From Fen-1258 sp964441505 (GTDB lineage: Bacteria > Bacteroidota > Ignavibacteria > Ignavibacteriales > Melioribacteraceae): a stretch of 64,000 nt of DNA. A program made the position numbers and the translations under genes. The notes beneath the pieces are model-generated. The model did not search any database and had not been told where the DNA came from. It was given only the letters and a program-made list of their open reading frames with translations. Shown in pieces: positions 25,617-33,430 of this stretch (positions within the stretch are counted from its first letter, which is position 1; the number at the start of each line of letters is the position of its first letter). Location: positions 62,001-126,000 of the forward strand of contig CAYTUV010000003.1 in assembly GCA_964441505.1 (NCBI GenBank), written 5' to 3'.

Positions 25617-26996
25617 TTATAATCCGTGTTTTCCCATTCTTCTGTAAAGGGAAGTTCTTGTTAAGCCAAGTTCCTTTGCGGCTTTTGAAATATTACCCCC
25701 ATATTTCAAAAGTACTTTTTGAATAATTGTTTTTTCAATTTCATCGAGATTGAATGTGTTTACATCGTTCGAGTCAACTTTTTGCACCGATGGATTAAAA
25801 AAGAAATCGGATGGCTTTAATAAATTGCTGTCACACAATATTACGCTTCTTTCAATCGCGTGCTGAAGTTCTCTAACGTTTCCCGGCCATGGATAATTTT
25901 CCAATTGTCTCAAAGTAACCGGATCAATTCCAAGTTCTGGTTTGTTATATTTCTTTCTATAGAATAAAAGGAAATGTTCAACAAGCAGAGGAATATCTCC
26001 AATTCTTTCACGAAGAGGGGGAAGATGAATTTCCACAGTATTGATTCTGTATAATAGATCTTGCCGGAATTTGTTTGCAGCAACAAGATCATATATTGAA
26101 ACATTAGTTGCACAGACTAATCTTATATCTACTTGAACAGATCTGTTCGAACCAACTCTAACAATTTCCTTTTTCTGAATAGCCGCTAAGAGTTTTGGCT
26201 GAAGTTCAAGTGGTATGTTTCCTATTTCATCGAGAAATAGTGTTCCGCCGGAAGCAATTTCGAATCTACCAGGACGATTTTCTTTTGCATCTGTAAAAGC
26301 TCCTTTAACATGTCCAAACAATTCACTTTCAAAAAGAGATTGGGAAATAGAACCCATATCCACGCTTACAAATACGTTATCCACTCTTTTCGAATTACGA
26401 TGGATTGCTCTCGCAACTAATTCTTTACCTGTACCGTTTTCACCAAGGATCAGAACATGAGCATCTGTGTCGGCAACTTTTGTGATTGTGTTAAAAACTT
26501 TCTTCATCGGTTCGGATGTACCAATGATTTCATGAAAACCGAATTCAGGTTCTCTGTTAAGAAATTTTTGCTGTGATTTAATTTTATCCAGCTCAAGGCG
26601 GGATTCGCGAAGTCTAAGGGCAGAAGAAAAAGTTGCAAGCAGTTTTTCATTTTGCCAGGGTTTCAGAACAAAGTCAGTAGCACCTTCCTTAACTGCGCGG
26701 ACTGCAGTTTCAACATCACCATATGCAGTAATCAAAATAACAACTATGTTAGGATCAATTCTCAATATTTCTTTTAACCAGTAAAAACCTTCGCAACCGC
26801 TGATTGCACCATCTGCAAAATTCATATCAAGAAAGATTACGTCGAAACATTCTTCGTTTATTAAAGTATTGATCTTCTCCGGAATCTTTTCGGTGATAAT
26901 GACAGAAGCAAATGGTTTTAGCAAGAGCTTTGCAGCTAGAAGAACATCTTCGTTATCGTCAATTACTAATACTTTTGGATTCATACTTTTATGCAA
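25617..26996 (-). CDS. Sigma-54-dependent response regulator, NtrC family
   Basis: 459 residues: receiver domain ('VLVIDDNEDV', phospho-acceptor in 'IFLDMNFAD', lysine in 'FVLKPW'), AAA+ domain with Walker A 'LGENGTGKELVARAIH' and the sigma-54 contact loop as GAFTDA (a common variant of GAFTGA), and a Fis-type helix-turn-helix 'NISKAAKELGLTRTSLYRRM'. A second ATG at 26984 may be the true start. A -24/-12 promoter faces the opposite way at 27158, so this regulator very likely activates the divergent ABC export operon. Confidence 0.95.
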   Translation of the reverse strand: MHKSMNPKVLVIDDNEDVLLAAKLLLKPFASVIITEKIPEKINTLINEECFDVIFLDMNFADGAISGCEGFYWLKEILRIDPNIVVILITAYGDVETAVRAVKEGATDFVLKPWQNEKLLATFSSALRLRESRLELDKIKSQQKFLNREPEFGFHEIIGTSEPMKKVFNTITKVADTDAHVLILGENGTGKELVARAIHRNSKRVDNVFVSVDMGSISQSLFESELFGHVKGAFTDAKENRPGRFEIASGGTLFLDEIGNIPLELQPKLLAAIQKKEIVRVGSNRSVQVDIRLVCATNVSIYDLVAANKFRQDLLYRINTVEIHLPPLRERIGDIPLLVEHFLLFYRKKYNKPELGIDPVTLRQLENYPWPGNVRELQHAIERSVILCDSNLLKPSDFFFNPSVQKVDSNDVNTFNLDEIEKTIIQKVLLKYGGNISKAAKELGLTRTSLYRRMGKHGL

Positions 26997-27157
26997 ATTC
27001 TATCTCTCGACTTCAACAATAATTATTCCTTTGTAAATTACTTTGAAAAGATAAGAAATGATATATCAACTTGTTCATTTTCGGACACGTTTGAACGATA
27101 ACGAACTATAAACCAATTCATTGACAGCTAAACTTGATAATAAAGATTAAAATAGAG

Positions 27158-27172
27158 TGGCATATTATTAGC
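27158..27172 (+). promoter_or_regulatory. Sigma-54 (-24/-12) promoter of ABC export operon
   Basis: The sequence 'tggcatattattagc' has the invariant GG (27159-27160) and GC (27171-27172) separated by exactly 10 bp, within TGGCA-N-TAGCAA context. Transcription would start near 27184, 23 bp before the adaptor gene. Its neighbour is an NtrC-type activator. Upstream at about 27080-27105 'gttca' and 'tgaac' flank 14 bp, a weak candidate enhancer half-site pair. Confidence 0.75.
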
Positions 27173-27206
27173 AATAAAACGTTCAACTAAAATATTTTTC
27201 TGCAAA

Positions 27207-28457
27207 ATGGATAGACAATTAGAAAAGAAAAAGTGGACACAGAAAAAGATTATTACTCTTGCAGGCATCGGAATATTAATCTTCCTTTTATTGTACATCT
27301 TTGTTCTCAGCGATAAGAGTACGAAACTGAACGTTGAAAAAGAAAGAATAACAATCAGCGAGGTTAAACGGGCACCTTTTCAAGAATTTATTCCAATCAC
27401 AGGTACAGTTGAACCGTTCCAGATATTCTATTTGGATTTACCCGATGGCGGAAAAGTTGTTAAAAAATATGTTGAAGAAGGTGTGATGTTAAAAGCTGGT
27501 AATGCTATAATAAAATTAGATAATCCGAATCTTTCTCTCCAGGTAATGAGCACACAGTCAAGTTTTCTTCAGGCTGAAAGTATGTCGCGGCAAACTAAAC
27601 TCACCTTCGAACAAAATTTGTTGACGCGTCAAGACCAACTGTTAAATCTAAATCTCGATTTACTGAACCAGGAAAGAACTTATAAAAACAACAAGGTTCT
27701 TTTCGAGAAAGGTTTGATAGCAAAAAACGAGTACGATATTAGTAAAGAGAAATACGAAGCTCTTATAGCAAGTAAACAAATTTTACTCGAAGCTTTGAAA
27801 AGAGATTCTCTGACTTTCAAACAGCTTCTACAACAGGGTGAATCCAATGTTGAAATGTCCAAAAAGTATTTATCGCTTGTGGAAGAACAGCTTGCAAATT
27901 TAACTGTACGTGCACCTATAAAAGGTCAGTTGACTTCCTTAAATGTAGAGATAGGTCAATCTGTCGGAGCTGGCTATAGGCTTGGACAAATAGATAACAT
28001 AGATTCATTTAAGGTACGCGCCGAGATAGACGAGCATTACATCACAAGAGTTACGGAAAGACTAACCGGAGAATATGAGTTTGACGGTAAAGTTTATACA
28101 TTAAAAATAAAAACAGTTTATCCTCAAGTAACAGGCGGACGATTCTTTGTTGATATGATTTTCACTGGTAAACAACCGAAAGGAATTAGAAGAGGTCAAA
28201 CTGTTCACATAAAACTTCAACTCGGTGGATTGTCGGATGCGCTTCTTGTTGAAAGCGGCGGATTCTATTCCACAACGGGTGGGCAGTGGATCTTTGTTGT
28301 TGATAAATCCGGTTCCTTTGCAGAAAGAAGACAGATAAAAATAGGAAGACAAAATCCGCAGTTCTATGAAATACTTGAAGGATTGTTTCCGGGTGAGAAA
28401 GTAATTACTTCATCCTATGAAAATTACGGCGATGTAGAAAAATTGATCTTAAAATAG
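27207..28457 (+). CDS. HlyD/RND-type periplasmic adaptor protein
   Basis: 416 residues: one N-terminal membrane helix (about 15-34), a split biotinyl-lipoyl-like domain (about 60-110 and 215-260), a long coiled-coil hairpin between them, and beta-barrel and membrane-proximal domains at the C-terminus. It links inner-membrane MacB-like permeases to an outer-membrane channel. First gene of the operon behind the sigma-54 promoter, with the permease start directly after its stop codon. No TolC-like gene is in the window, so the outer-membrane partner must be elsewhere. Confidence 0.92.
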   Translation: MDRQLEKKKWTQKKIITLAGIGILIFLLLYIFVLSDKSTKLNVEKERITISEVKRAPFQEFIPITGTVEPFQIFYLDLPDGGKVVKKYVEEGVMLKAGNAIIKLDNPNLSLQVMSTQSSFLQAESMSRQTKLTFEQNLLTRQDQLLNLNLDLLNQERTYKNNKVLFEKGLIAKNEYDISKEKYEALIASKQILLEALKRDSLTFKQLLQQGESNVEMSKKYLSLVEEQLANLTVRAPIKGQLTSLNVEIGQSVGAGYRLGQIDNIDSFKVRAEIDEHYITRVTERLTGEYEFDGKVYTLKIKTVYPQVTGGRFFVDMIFTGKQPKGIRRGQTVHIKLQLGGLSDALLVESGGFYSTTGGQWIFVVDKSGSFAERRQIKIGRQNPQFYEILEGLFPGEKVITSSYENYGDVEKLILK

Positions 28458-30848
28458 ATGAACTATATGTTCAAAAATTATTTGAAAACAGCATTCAGAA
28501 ATTTTATTAGACACAAAGGATACACTTCCATAAATATTTTTGGTCTTGCAATAGGAATGGCGGGTTGTGTTCTGATACTTTTTTATGTTCAGCATGAATT
28601 ATCTTTCAACAATTTTCACAAGAACGGCGCACGCATTTATAGATTGATTGCAGAGAGAAAAGCACCGACCGGAACGAGCATAGATGCTGTAACTCCGCCG
28701 CCTTTAGCATTTGCATTAACAAACGATTTTCCGGAAGTAACAAACTTTGTCCGCTTTCTTAATACAGATAACCCACTTCCGTTGATAAGCAGCGGAACAA
28801 AACGCTTTTATGAAAAACAAGTTTTTTTTGTTGATGCAGGTATTTTCGATGTGTTCACAATTCCATTTATTGTTGGTAATGCTCAAAATGCTCTAAAAGA
28901 ACCCAGCTCAGTTGTCATTACCGAAAATACAGCATCGAAATATTTCGGCACAGATAATCCGATCGGAAAAACTTTACGTCTTAATAACCATCTCAATCTG
29001 CAGGTAACTGGAGTTATTAAAAATTTCCCGTCGAACTCTACGATCAATACTGATTTTCTTGTTTCATTTTCAACTTTGTATAGCTGGGTGGGAAAAGATT
29101 TTGTTGAAAACTGGAATAACTATATGTGCCAGACCTATGTTCTATTAGATAAAAATAGTCAAGCTGATTTGCTGGCAAAACGATTGCCCGGTTTTATTAA
29201 TAAACACGTTGATAAATCTAATCCCTTAAAAAATATTTATCTCCAGCCGTTAAGCCGGATCCATCTCTATTCCCGTGAAGATTATAATCTGAACGCCGAA
29301 GGAGATATACGTTACATTTACCTTCTTACGGCGATAGCCCTATTTATCCTGCTTGTAGCTTGTTTTAATTATGTAAGTCTTACTACGACACAATTAATAT
29401 TACGTTCCAAAGAAATAGGAATAAGAAAACTGCTTGGTTCAACTAATAAACAGATAATACTCAAATTTCTCGGTGAAGGTTTGTTCTTTACAACTCTTGC
29501 TTTAGTAATAGCACTTATTATTGTTGTGCTTGTATTACCGGGCGTTCAAAATATTATCGGAAGAAATTTCTCTATAGATTATTTAAAATATTGGAAGATG
29601 ATTGCTATACCTGCAGCTTTGGTTTTATTAATAGGGTCGTTGGCAGGAAGTTTTCCGGTGTTTCATATTTCATTTTTGCAGCCCGTAAATGCAATTAAAG
29701 CGCACATGAGAACAGGTGCAGGCAAAGTAACGTTTAGAAAAATTTTAGTCGTCATACAATTCTCTTTAACCAATCTCTTAATAATCGGCAGTTTGGTTAT
29801 TTACAATCAACTCGCTTTTATGCAGAATAAAGATTTAGGTTTTGATGCCAGCCAGGTAATTGTTGTTCCAATCCGTGATGAAGGTTTACGGCAAAACCAG
29901 GATGCTGTAAAAGAAAAACTGCTTCAGTTTGCGGGAGTTCAACAAGTTGGAGCTGCAGCTTTGCTGCCGGGAGGTCCTGTAGGAAAAACCCGTTTTCATA
30001 TTAAGGGAATTTCAGAAACTGGAACGATCTCAATGCTGTGGGTAGATTATGATTTTGTAAAAACTTTAGGAATAAAATTAATTGCAGGGCGCGGCTTCTC
30101 GAAAAATTTTACTACCGATGCTTCGGAAGGATTTATCATTAATGAAGAAGCTGTAAAGCGTCTCGGTTTTAAAAATTCCGCCGATGCAGTGGGCAAATCA
30201 TTTGAATTGCCCGGCAGTAAAAAAGGCAGCATCATCGGAGTAGTTAATAATTTTCATCTAACTTCCTTGCAAAGCAAAATTGAACCGGTAGTTTTACATA
30301 TTTGGCCGTGGCTCAACTATCTGCTGATCCGCACCGATGTAAAACATGTTTCTACTGTCATCGATAATCTAAAAAATATATGGAATGAATTTGAACCGGC
30401 TTATCCGTTCGAGTTTAATTTCCTGAACGACAATTTTGCAAGGTTTTATGCAAAGGAAAATCAATTAGAAAAGATTTCAACCGGGTTTACTTTTATTGCA
30501 TTGCTAATAGCTTGTTTAGGACTGTTTAGTCTATCGGCTTTTTTAACCGAAAGAAGAACTAAAGAGATCGGGATACGTAAAGTGTTGGGCGCTTCTATAG
30601 CAGGCATCTTAGGGACACAACTAAAAGAATTATTAATTCTGGTTCTGATTGCAATAATAATTGCATTTCCGGTTGGCTTTTATGTAATGACAAATTGGCT
30701 TCAGAATTATGCTTATCATGTTGGAATTGATATCAGTACAATATTTCTAACAGGACTAATTTCTTTAACAACAGCAATACTTACAGTGAGTTATCATGCC
30801 GTAAAAGCGGCAGTTACAAATCCTGTTGAGGCTCTTCGATACGAATAG
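28458..30848 (+). CDS. MacB/FtsX-type ABC permease 1
   Basis: 796 residues, the double-length Bacteroidota form: an N-terminal helix ('INIFGLAIGMAGCVLILF'), a MacB periplasmic domain, three helices around 285-400, a further helix near 425, a second periplasmic domain, and three C-terminal helices. Each half has the cytoplasmic coupling motif 'KEIGIRK(L/V)LG'. It ends in NPVEALRYE. An in-frame ATG three codons in is an alternative start. The stop codon lies in the loop of a perfect hairpin, and downstream there is a ghost of a second tail. Likely exports peptides, antibiotics or lipids; substrate not evident. Confidence 0.93.
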   Translation: MNYMFKNYLKTAFRNFIRHKGYTSINIFGLAIGMAGCVLILFYVQHELSFNNFHKNGARIYRLIAERKAPTGTSIDAVTPPPLAFALTNDFPEVTNFVRFLNTDNPLPLISSGTKRFYEKQVFFVDAGIFDVFTIPFIVGNAQNALKEPSSVVITENTASKYFGTDNPIGKTLRLNNHLNLQVTGVIKNFPSNSTINTDFLVSFSTLYSWVGKDFVENWNNYMCQTYVLLDKNSQADLLAKRLPGFINKHVDKSNPLKNIYLQPLSRIHLYSREDYNLNAEGDIRYIYLLTAIALFILLVACFNYVSLTTTQLILRSKEIGIRKLLGSTNKQIILKFLGEGLFFTTLALVIALIIVVLVLPGVQNIIGRNFSIDYLKYWKMIAIPAALVLLIGSLAGSFPVFHISFLQPVNAIKAHMRTGAGKVTFRKILVVIQFSLTNLLIIGSLVIYNQLAFMQNKDLGFDASQVIVVPIRDEGLRQNQDAVKEKLLQFAGVQQVGAAALLPGGPVGKTRFHIKGISETGTISMLWVDYDFVKTLGIKLIAGRGFSKNFTTDASEGFIINEEAVKRLGFKNSADAVGKSFELPGSKKGSIIGVVNNFHLTSLQSKIEPVVLHIWPWLNYLLIRTDVKHVSTVIDNLKNIWNEFEPAYPFEFNFLNDNFARFYAKENQLEKISTGFTFIALLIACLGLFSLSAFLTERRTKEIGIRKVLGASIAGILGTQLKELLILVLIAIIIAFPVGFYVMTNWLQNYAYHVGIDISTIFLTGLISLTTAILTVSYHAVKAAVTNPVEALRYE

Positions 30849-30857
30849 TATCGAAGA
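30833..30857 (+). other. Hairpin over the stop codon of permease 1
   Basis: 'tcttcgatac' (30833-30842) pairs perfectly over 10 bp with 'gtatcgaaga' (30848-30857), with loop 'gaata' containing most of the stop codon. Equivalent hairpins with different arm sequences cover the stop codons of permeases 2 and 3. Confidence 0.8.
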
Positions 30858-30870
30858 CCGAAATCCTGTT

Positions 30871-30967
30871 AGGCGGGATTGAATCTTTAAGATATGAATA
30901 AATTCAATAATCAATTATCAGTCAACAATAAGCATTGATAACTGTTCACTGAAAACTGGAGAAAATT
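30871..30967 (+). repeat. Ghost LRYE tail and dispersed 'gataactg' spacer
   Basis: 'gaatctttaagatatgaata' at 30881-30900 (plus one a) encodes ESLRYE-stop in phase with nothing. It is identical to the real tail of permease 4 at 38964-38984. It is preceded by the small palindrome aatcc-tgttaggcg-ggatt (about 30862-30880) and followed by a 'caattatcag...attgataactg' spacer that is closely similar to 33351-33430. The spacer carries the RBS 'ctggagaaaa' of permease 2. Confidence 0.75.
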
Positions 30968-33334
30968 ATGATTAAAAATTATTTTTCTACCGCGTTAAGA
31001 AACTTATTTAGATCGAAAGTATTTGCACTAATAAACATTTTTGGTTTTGCAGTTGGCATATGTGCTGTTATTCTAATTTTACATTACGTTCAGTTTCATA
31101 CAAGTTTCGATAATTTCCATAAGGAAGGCGAAAAAATATTTAGAGTTTCCGTTGTAAGCGAACGGAAAGGAATTACCGAAGACGATTCTCACACATTCGT
31201 TGCGCCAATTGGACCTGCAATGCAAAAGGACCTTCCCGATGTTAAAGATTATGTCAGAATTAGAACTCCGCGAACGGCATTTTTTCTTTACAACAATCTA
31301 TCATTCAGAGTTGAAGATGTTGCATATGCAGATTCAACTTTCTTCAATTTTTTTTCGTTCGAACTTTTGACAGGCAGTCAAAGATCATGTCTTGCTAATC
31401 CTTTCCAAATTGTTTTAAATAAAACCGCTGCAGAAAAAATATTCGGCGTATCAAATCCTGTTGGAAGAACACTAAATTCAAACGACGGCGTGCAGTTTAC
31501 TGTTTCCGGTGTAGTTCAGGATCCGCCTAAAAATTCTCACATTCAATTTGGCGCTATAATTTCATTTTCTACGCTGTACAGAAATCCGAATAATTTTATG
31601 GGATGGGACGGCGGCAATCAATATTTAACTTACATTAAACTGAATGATATGTCATTTAAACAAAATGTCGAAGCGAAATTTCCAGACTTTATGTGGGGAT
31701 ACATTAATAAAGATCTTGCACAGATAGGAGTAAAGTATAAACCGTATCTTCAACCGCTAAACGATATTCATCTTAAATACAATTACGATTCACAAAATAT
31801 TAAAACTAATATTTATATTTTTTCTATTATAGCCGGATTTATTCTGCTCTTAGCATGCGTGAATTTCGTAACTCTGTTTACTTCCATGTCAAGCCGGAGA
31901 AACCGCGAAGTTGGAATTAGGAAAGTTTTAGGCGCAAACCGAAATGATATTATTAAACAGTTCATGATGGAATCGTTTTTGTTGATCGGAATTTCTTCAG
32001 TTCTTGCTGTTATGTTATGCGGACTCACATTGCCGGTTTACAATAAATGGACACATCAAAATTTCAATTTCGTCAATATTTTTGATTATAAACTTCTTTT
32101 CTCGTCCGGAATTGCTGTCCTGCTAACTTGTTTTTTGGCTGGATTCTATCCTTCATTTATACTTTCTTCTTTTCAGCCGGTGCAGATCATTAAGAAAATC
32201 ATTTATATTAATCCTAAAGGAATATCGCTTAGAAGCATCTTAGTTGTTTTTCAATTTGTGATCTCTATAGCTCTTATCTCAAGCACTTTGCTGATCAACA
32301 GCCAGCTTAATTTTATAAAGAATAAGGAATTGGGTTTTGATAAAGAAAACCAATTATTCGCTCCTCTTAACAGTAATCAATTAAGAACAAGTTATGAAAG
32401 CTTAAAGAATGAAATATTGAATACGGCAGGTGTAATTACAGTTGGGGCGTCTTCGGAAATTCCGATGAACGGTTTTGCAATCAACGGATATTTTCCCGAA
32501 GGCATGAAATCGCCTATGATGATAAATGTTTTGGATGCGGATGCAGATTTTTTAAGTACTTATAATATTCCGGTTACGGAAGGCAGAAATTTTATAAAAG
32601 GAAGTGAGGTAGATAAAACATCGTACTTAGTGAATGAAGCATTTGCAAAAAAAATGAACTGGCAAAATCCTTTAGGTAAACAAATTACAAGAAACGGACT
32701 GCATACTATAATCGGTGTTGTAAAGGATTTTCATTTTGCTTCTTTGCATGATGCAATTGCGCCGTTGATAATTACAAATGCACCCTGGCAAAATCAATTC
32801 GACTTCTTGACAATTAAATTGAAAACTGCAAATCTTTCCGCAACTCTTGACGCAATTAAAAACATTTGGATAAAATTTTCACAAGACCAGCCGTTTAACT
32901 ATTCTTTTCTTGACGAAGAACTCGATAAGGTCTACCGTGACGAACAGATTTTTAGAGAAATGTTTTTTTATTTCTCCTCAATTGCAATCGTAATAGCATT
33001 AATGGGCTTATTCGGACTTACACTGTTCACGATGGAACAAAAGAGAAAGGAAATTGCCGTTAGAAAAGTGCACGGCGCCAACATTTCACAGGTTACAGCT
33101 CTTATATCAAAACAATTTGCAAAGTGGATTCTAATTGCCAATTTATTCGCTTGGCCCATAGCGTACTTTTTTATAAAAGATTGGCTGGACGATTTCGCAT
33201 ATAGAATAAATATTTCCGTCTTTTATTTTATTCTTTCTGCACTGATCACATTAATCATTGCATTGTTAACCATTGGTTATCACACAATCAAAGCGGCAAA
33301 AGCAAATCCGGTCGAAGCACTTCGGTACGAGTAA
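30968..33334 (+). CDS. MacB/FtsX-type ABC permease 2
   Basis: 788 residues with the same architecture as its neighbours: 'LINIFGFAVGICAVILIL' N-terminal helix, MacB-type periplasmic domain, three central helices with 'REVGIRKVLGANRNDI', second periplasmic domain, and three C-terminal helices with 'KEIAVRKVHGANISQ'. It ends NPVEALRYE at a hairpin that spans the stop codon. The start ATG has 'tggagaaaatt' upstream. Sequence divergence among the four permeases is high, so they are not recent duplicates, although their spacers are similar. Confidence 0.93.
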   Translation: MIKNYFSTALRNLFRSKVFALINIFGFAVGICAVILILHYVQFHTSFDNFHKEGEKIFRVSVVSERKGITEDDSHTFVAPIGPAMQKDLPDVKDYVRIRTPRTAFFLYNNLSFRVEDVAYADSTFFNFFSFELLTGSQRSCLANPFQIVLNKTAAEKIFGVSNPVGRTLNSNDGVQFTVSGVVQDPPKNSHIQFGAIISFSTLYRNPNNFMGWDGGNQYLTYIKLNDMSFKQNVEAKFPDFMWGYINKDLAQIGVKYKPYLQPLNDIHLKYNYDSQNIKTNIYIFSIIAGFILLLACVNFVTLFTSMSSRRNREVGIRKVLGANRNDIIKQFMMESFLLIGISSVLAVMLCGLTLPVYNKWTHQNFNFVNIFDYKLLFSSGIAVLLTCFLAGFYPSFILSSFQPVQIIKKIIYINPKGISLRSILVVFQFVISIALISSTLLINSQLNFIKNKELGFDKENQLFAPLNSNQLRTSYESLKNEILNTAGVITVGASSEIPMNGFAINGYFPEGMKSPMMINVLDADADFLSTYNIPVTEGRNFIKGSEVDKTSYLVNEAFAKKMNWQNPLGKQITRNGLHTIIGVVKDFHFASLHDAIAPLIITNAPWQNQFDFLTIKLKTANLSATLDAIKNIWIKFSQDQPFNYSFLDEELDKVYRDEQIFREMFFYFSSIAIVIALMGLFGLTLFTMEQKRKEIAVRKVHGANISQVTALISKQFAKWILIANLFAWPIAYFFIKDWLDDFAYRINISVFYFILSALITLIIALLTIGYHTIKAAKANPVEALRYE

Positions 33335-33345
33335 TATCGAAGTGC
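33317..33345 (+). other. Hairpin over the stop codon of permease 2
   Basis: 'gcacttcggta' (33317-33327) pairs with 'tatcgaagtgc' (33335-33345): 11 pairs including one G-T, with loop 'cgagtaa' holding the stop codon. Arm sequence differs from the other two hairpins at several paired positions, so base pairing is kept while sequence changes. Confidence 0.8.
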
Positions 33346-33430
33346 GAAGATGAATATTTCAATGATCAATTATCAGTTAACAATGATCATTGATAACTGT
33401 TTACTGATCACTGAAAAGTGGAGATACATT
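33346..33430 (+). repeat. Dispersed 'gataactg' spacer, second copy
   Basis: Closely similar to 30890-30967, including 'caattatcag', 'attgataactgtt' and the RBS region 'agtggagatacatt'. Contains the perfect 12-bp palindrome 'caatgatcattg'. An open frame from 33350 reads through this spacer into permease 3 and would add 27 spurious residues. Confidence 0.75.
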
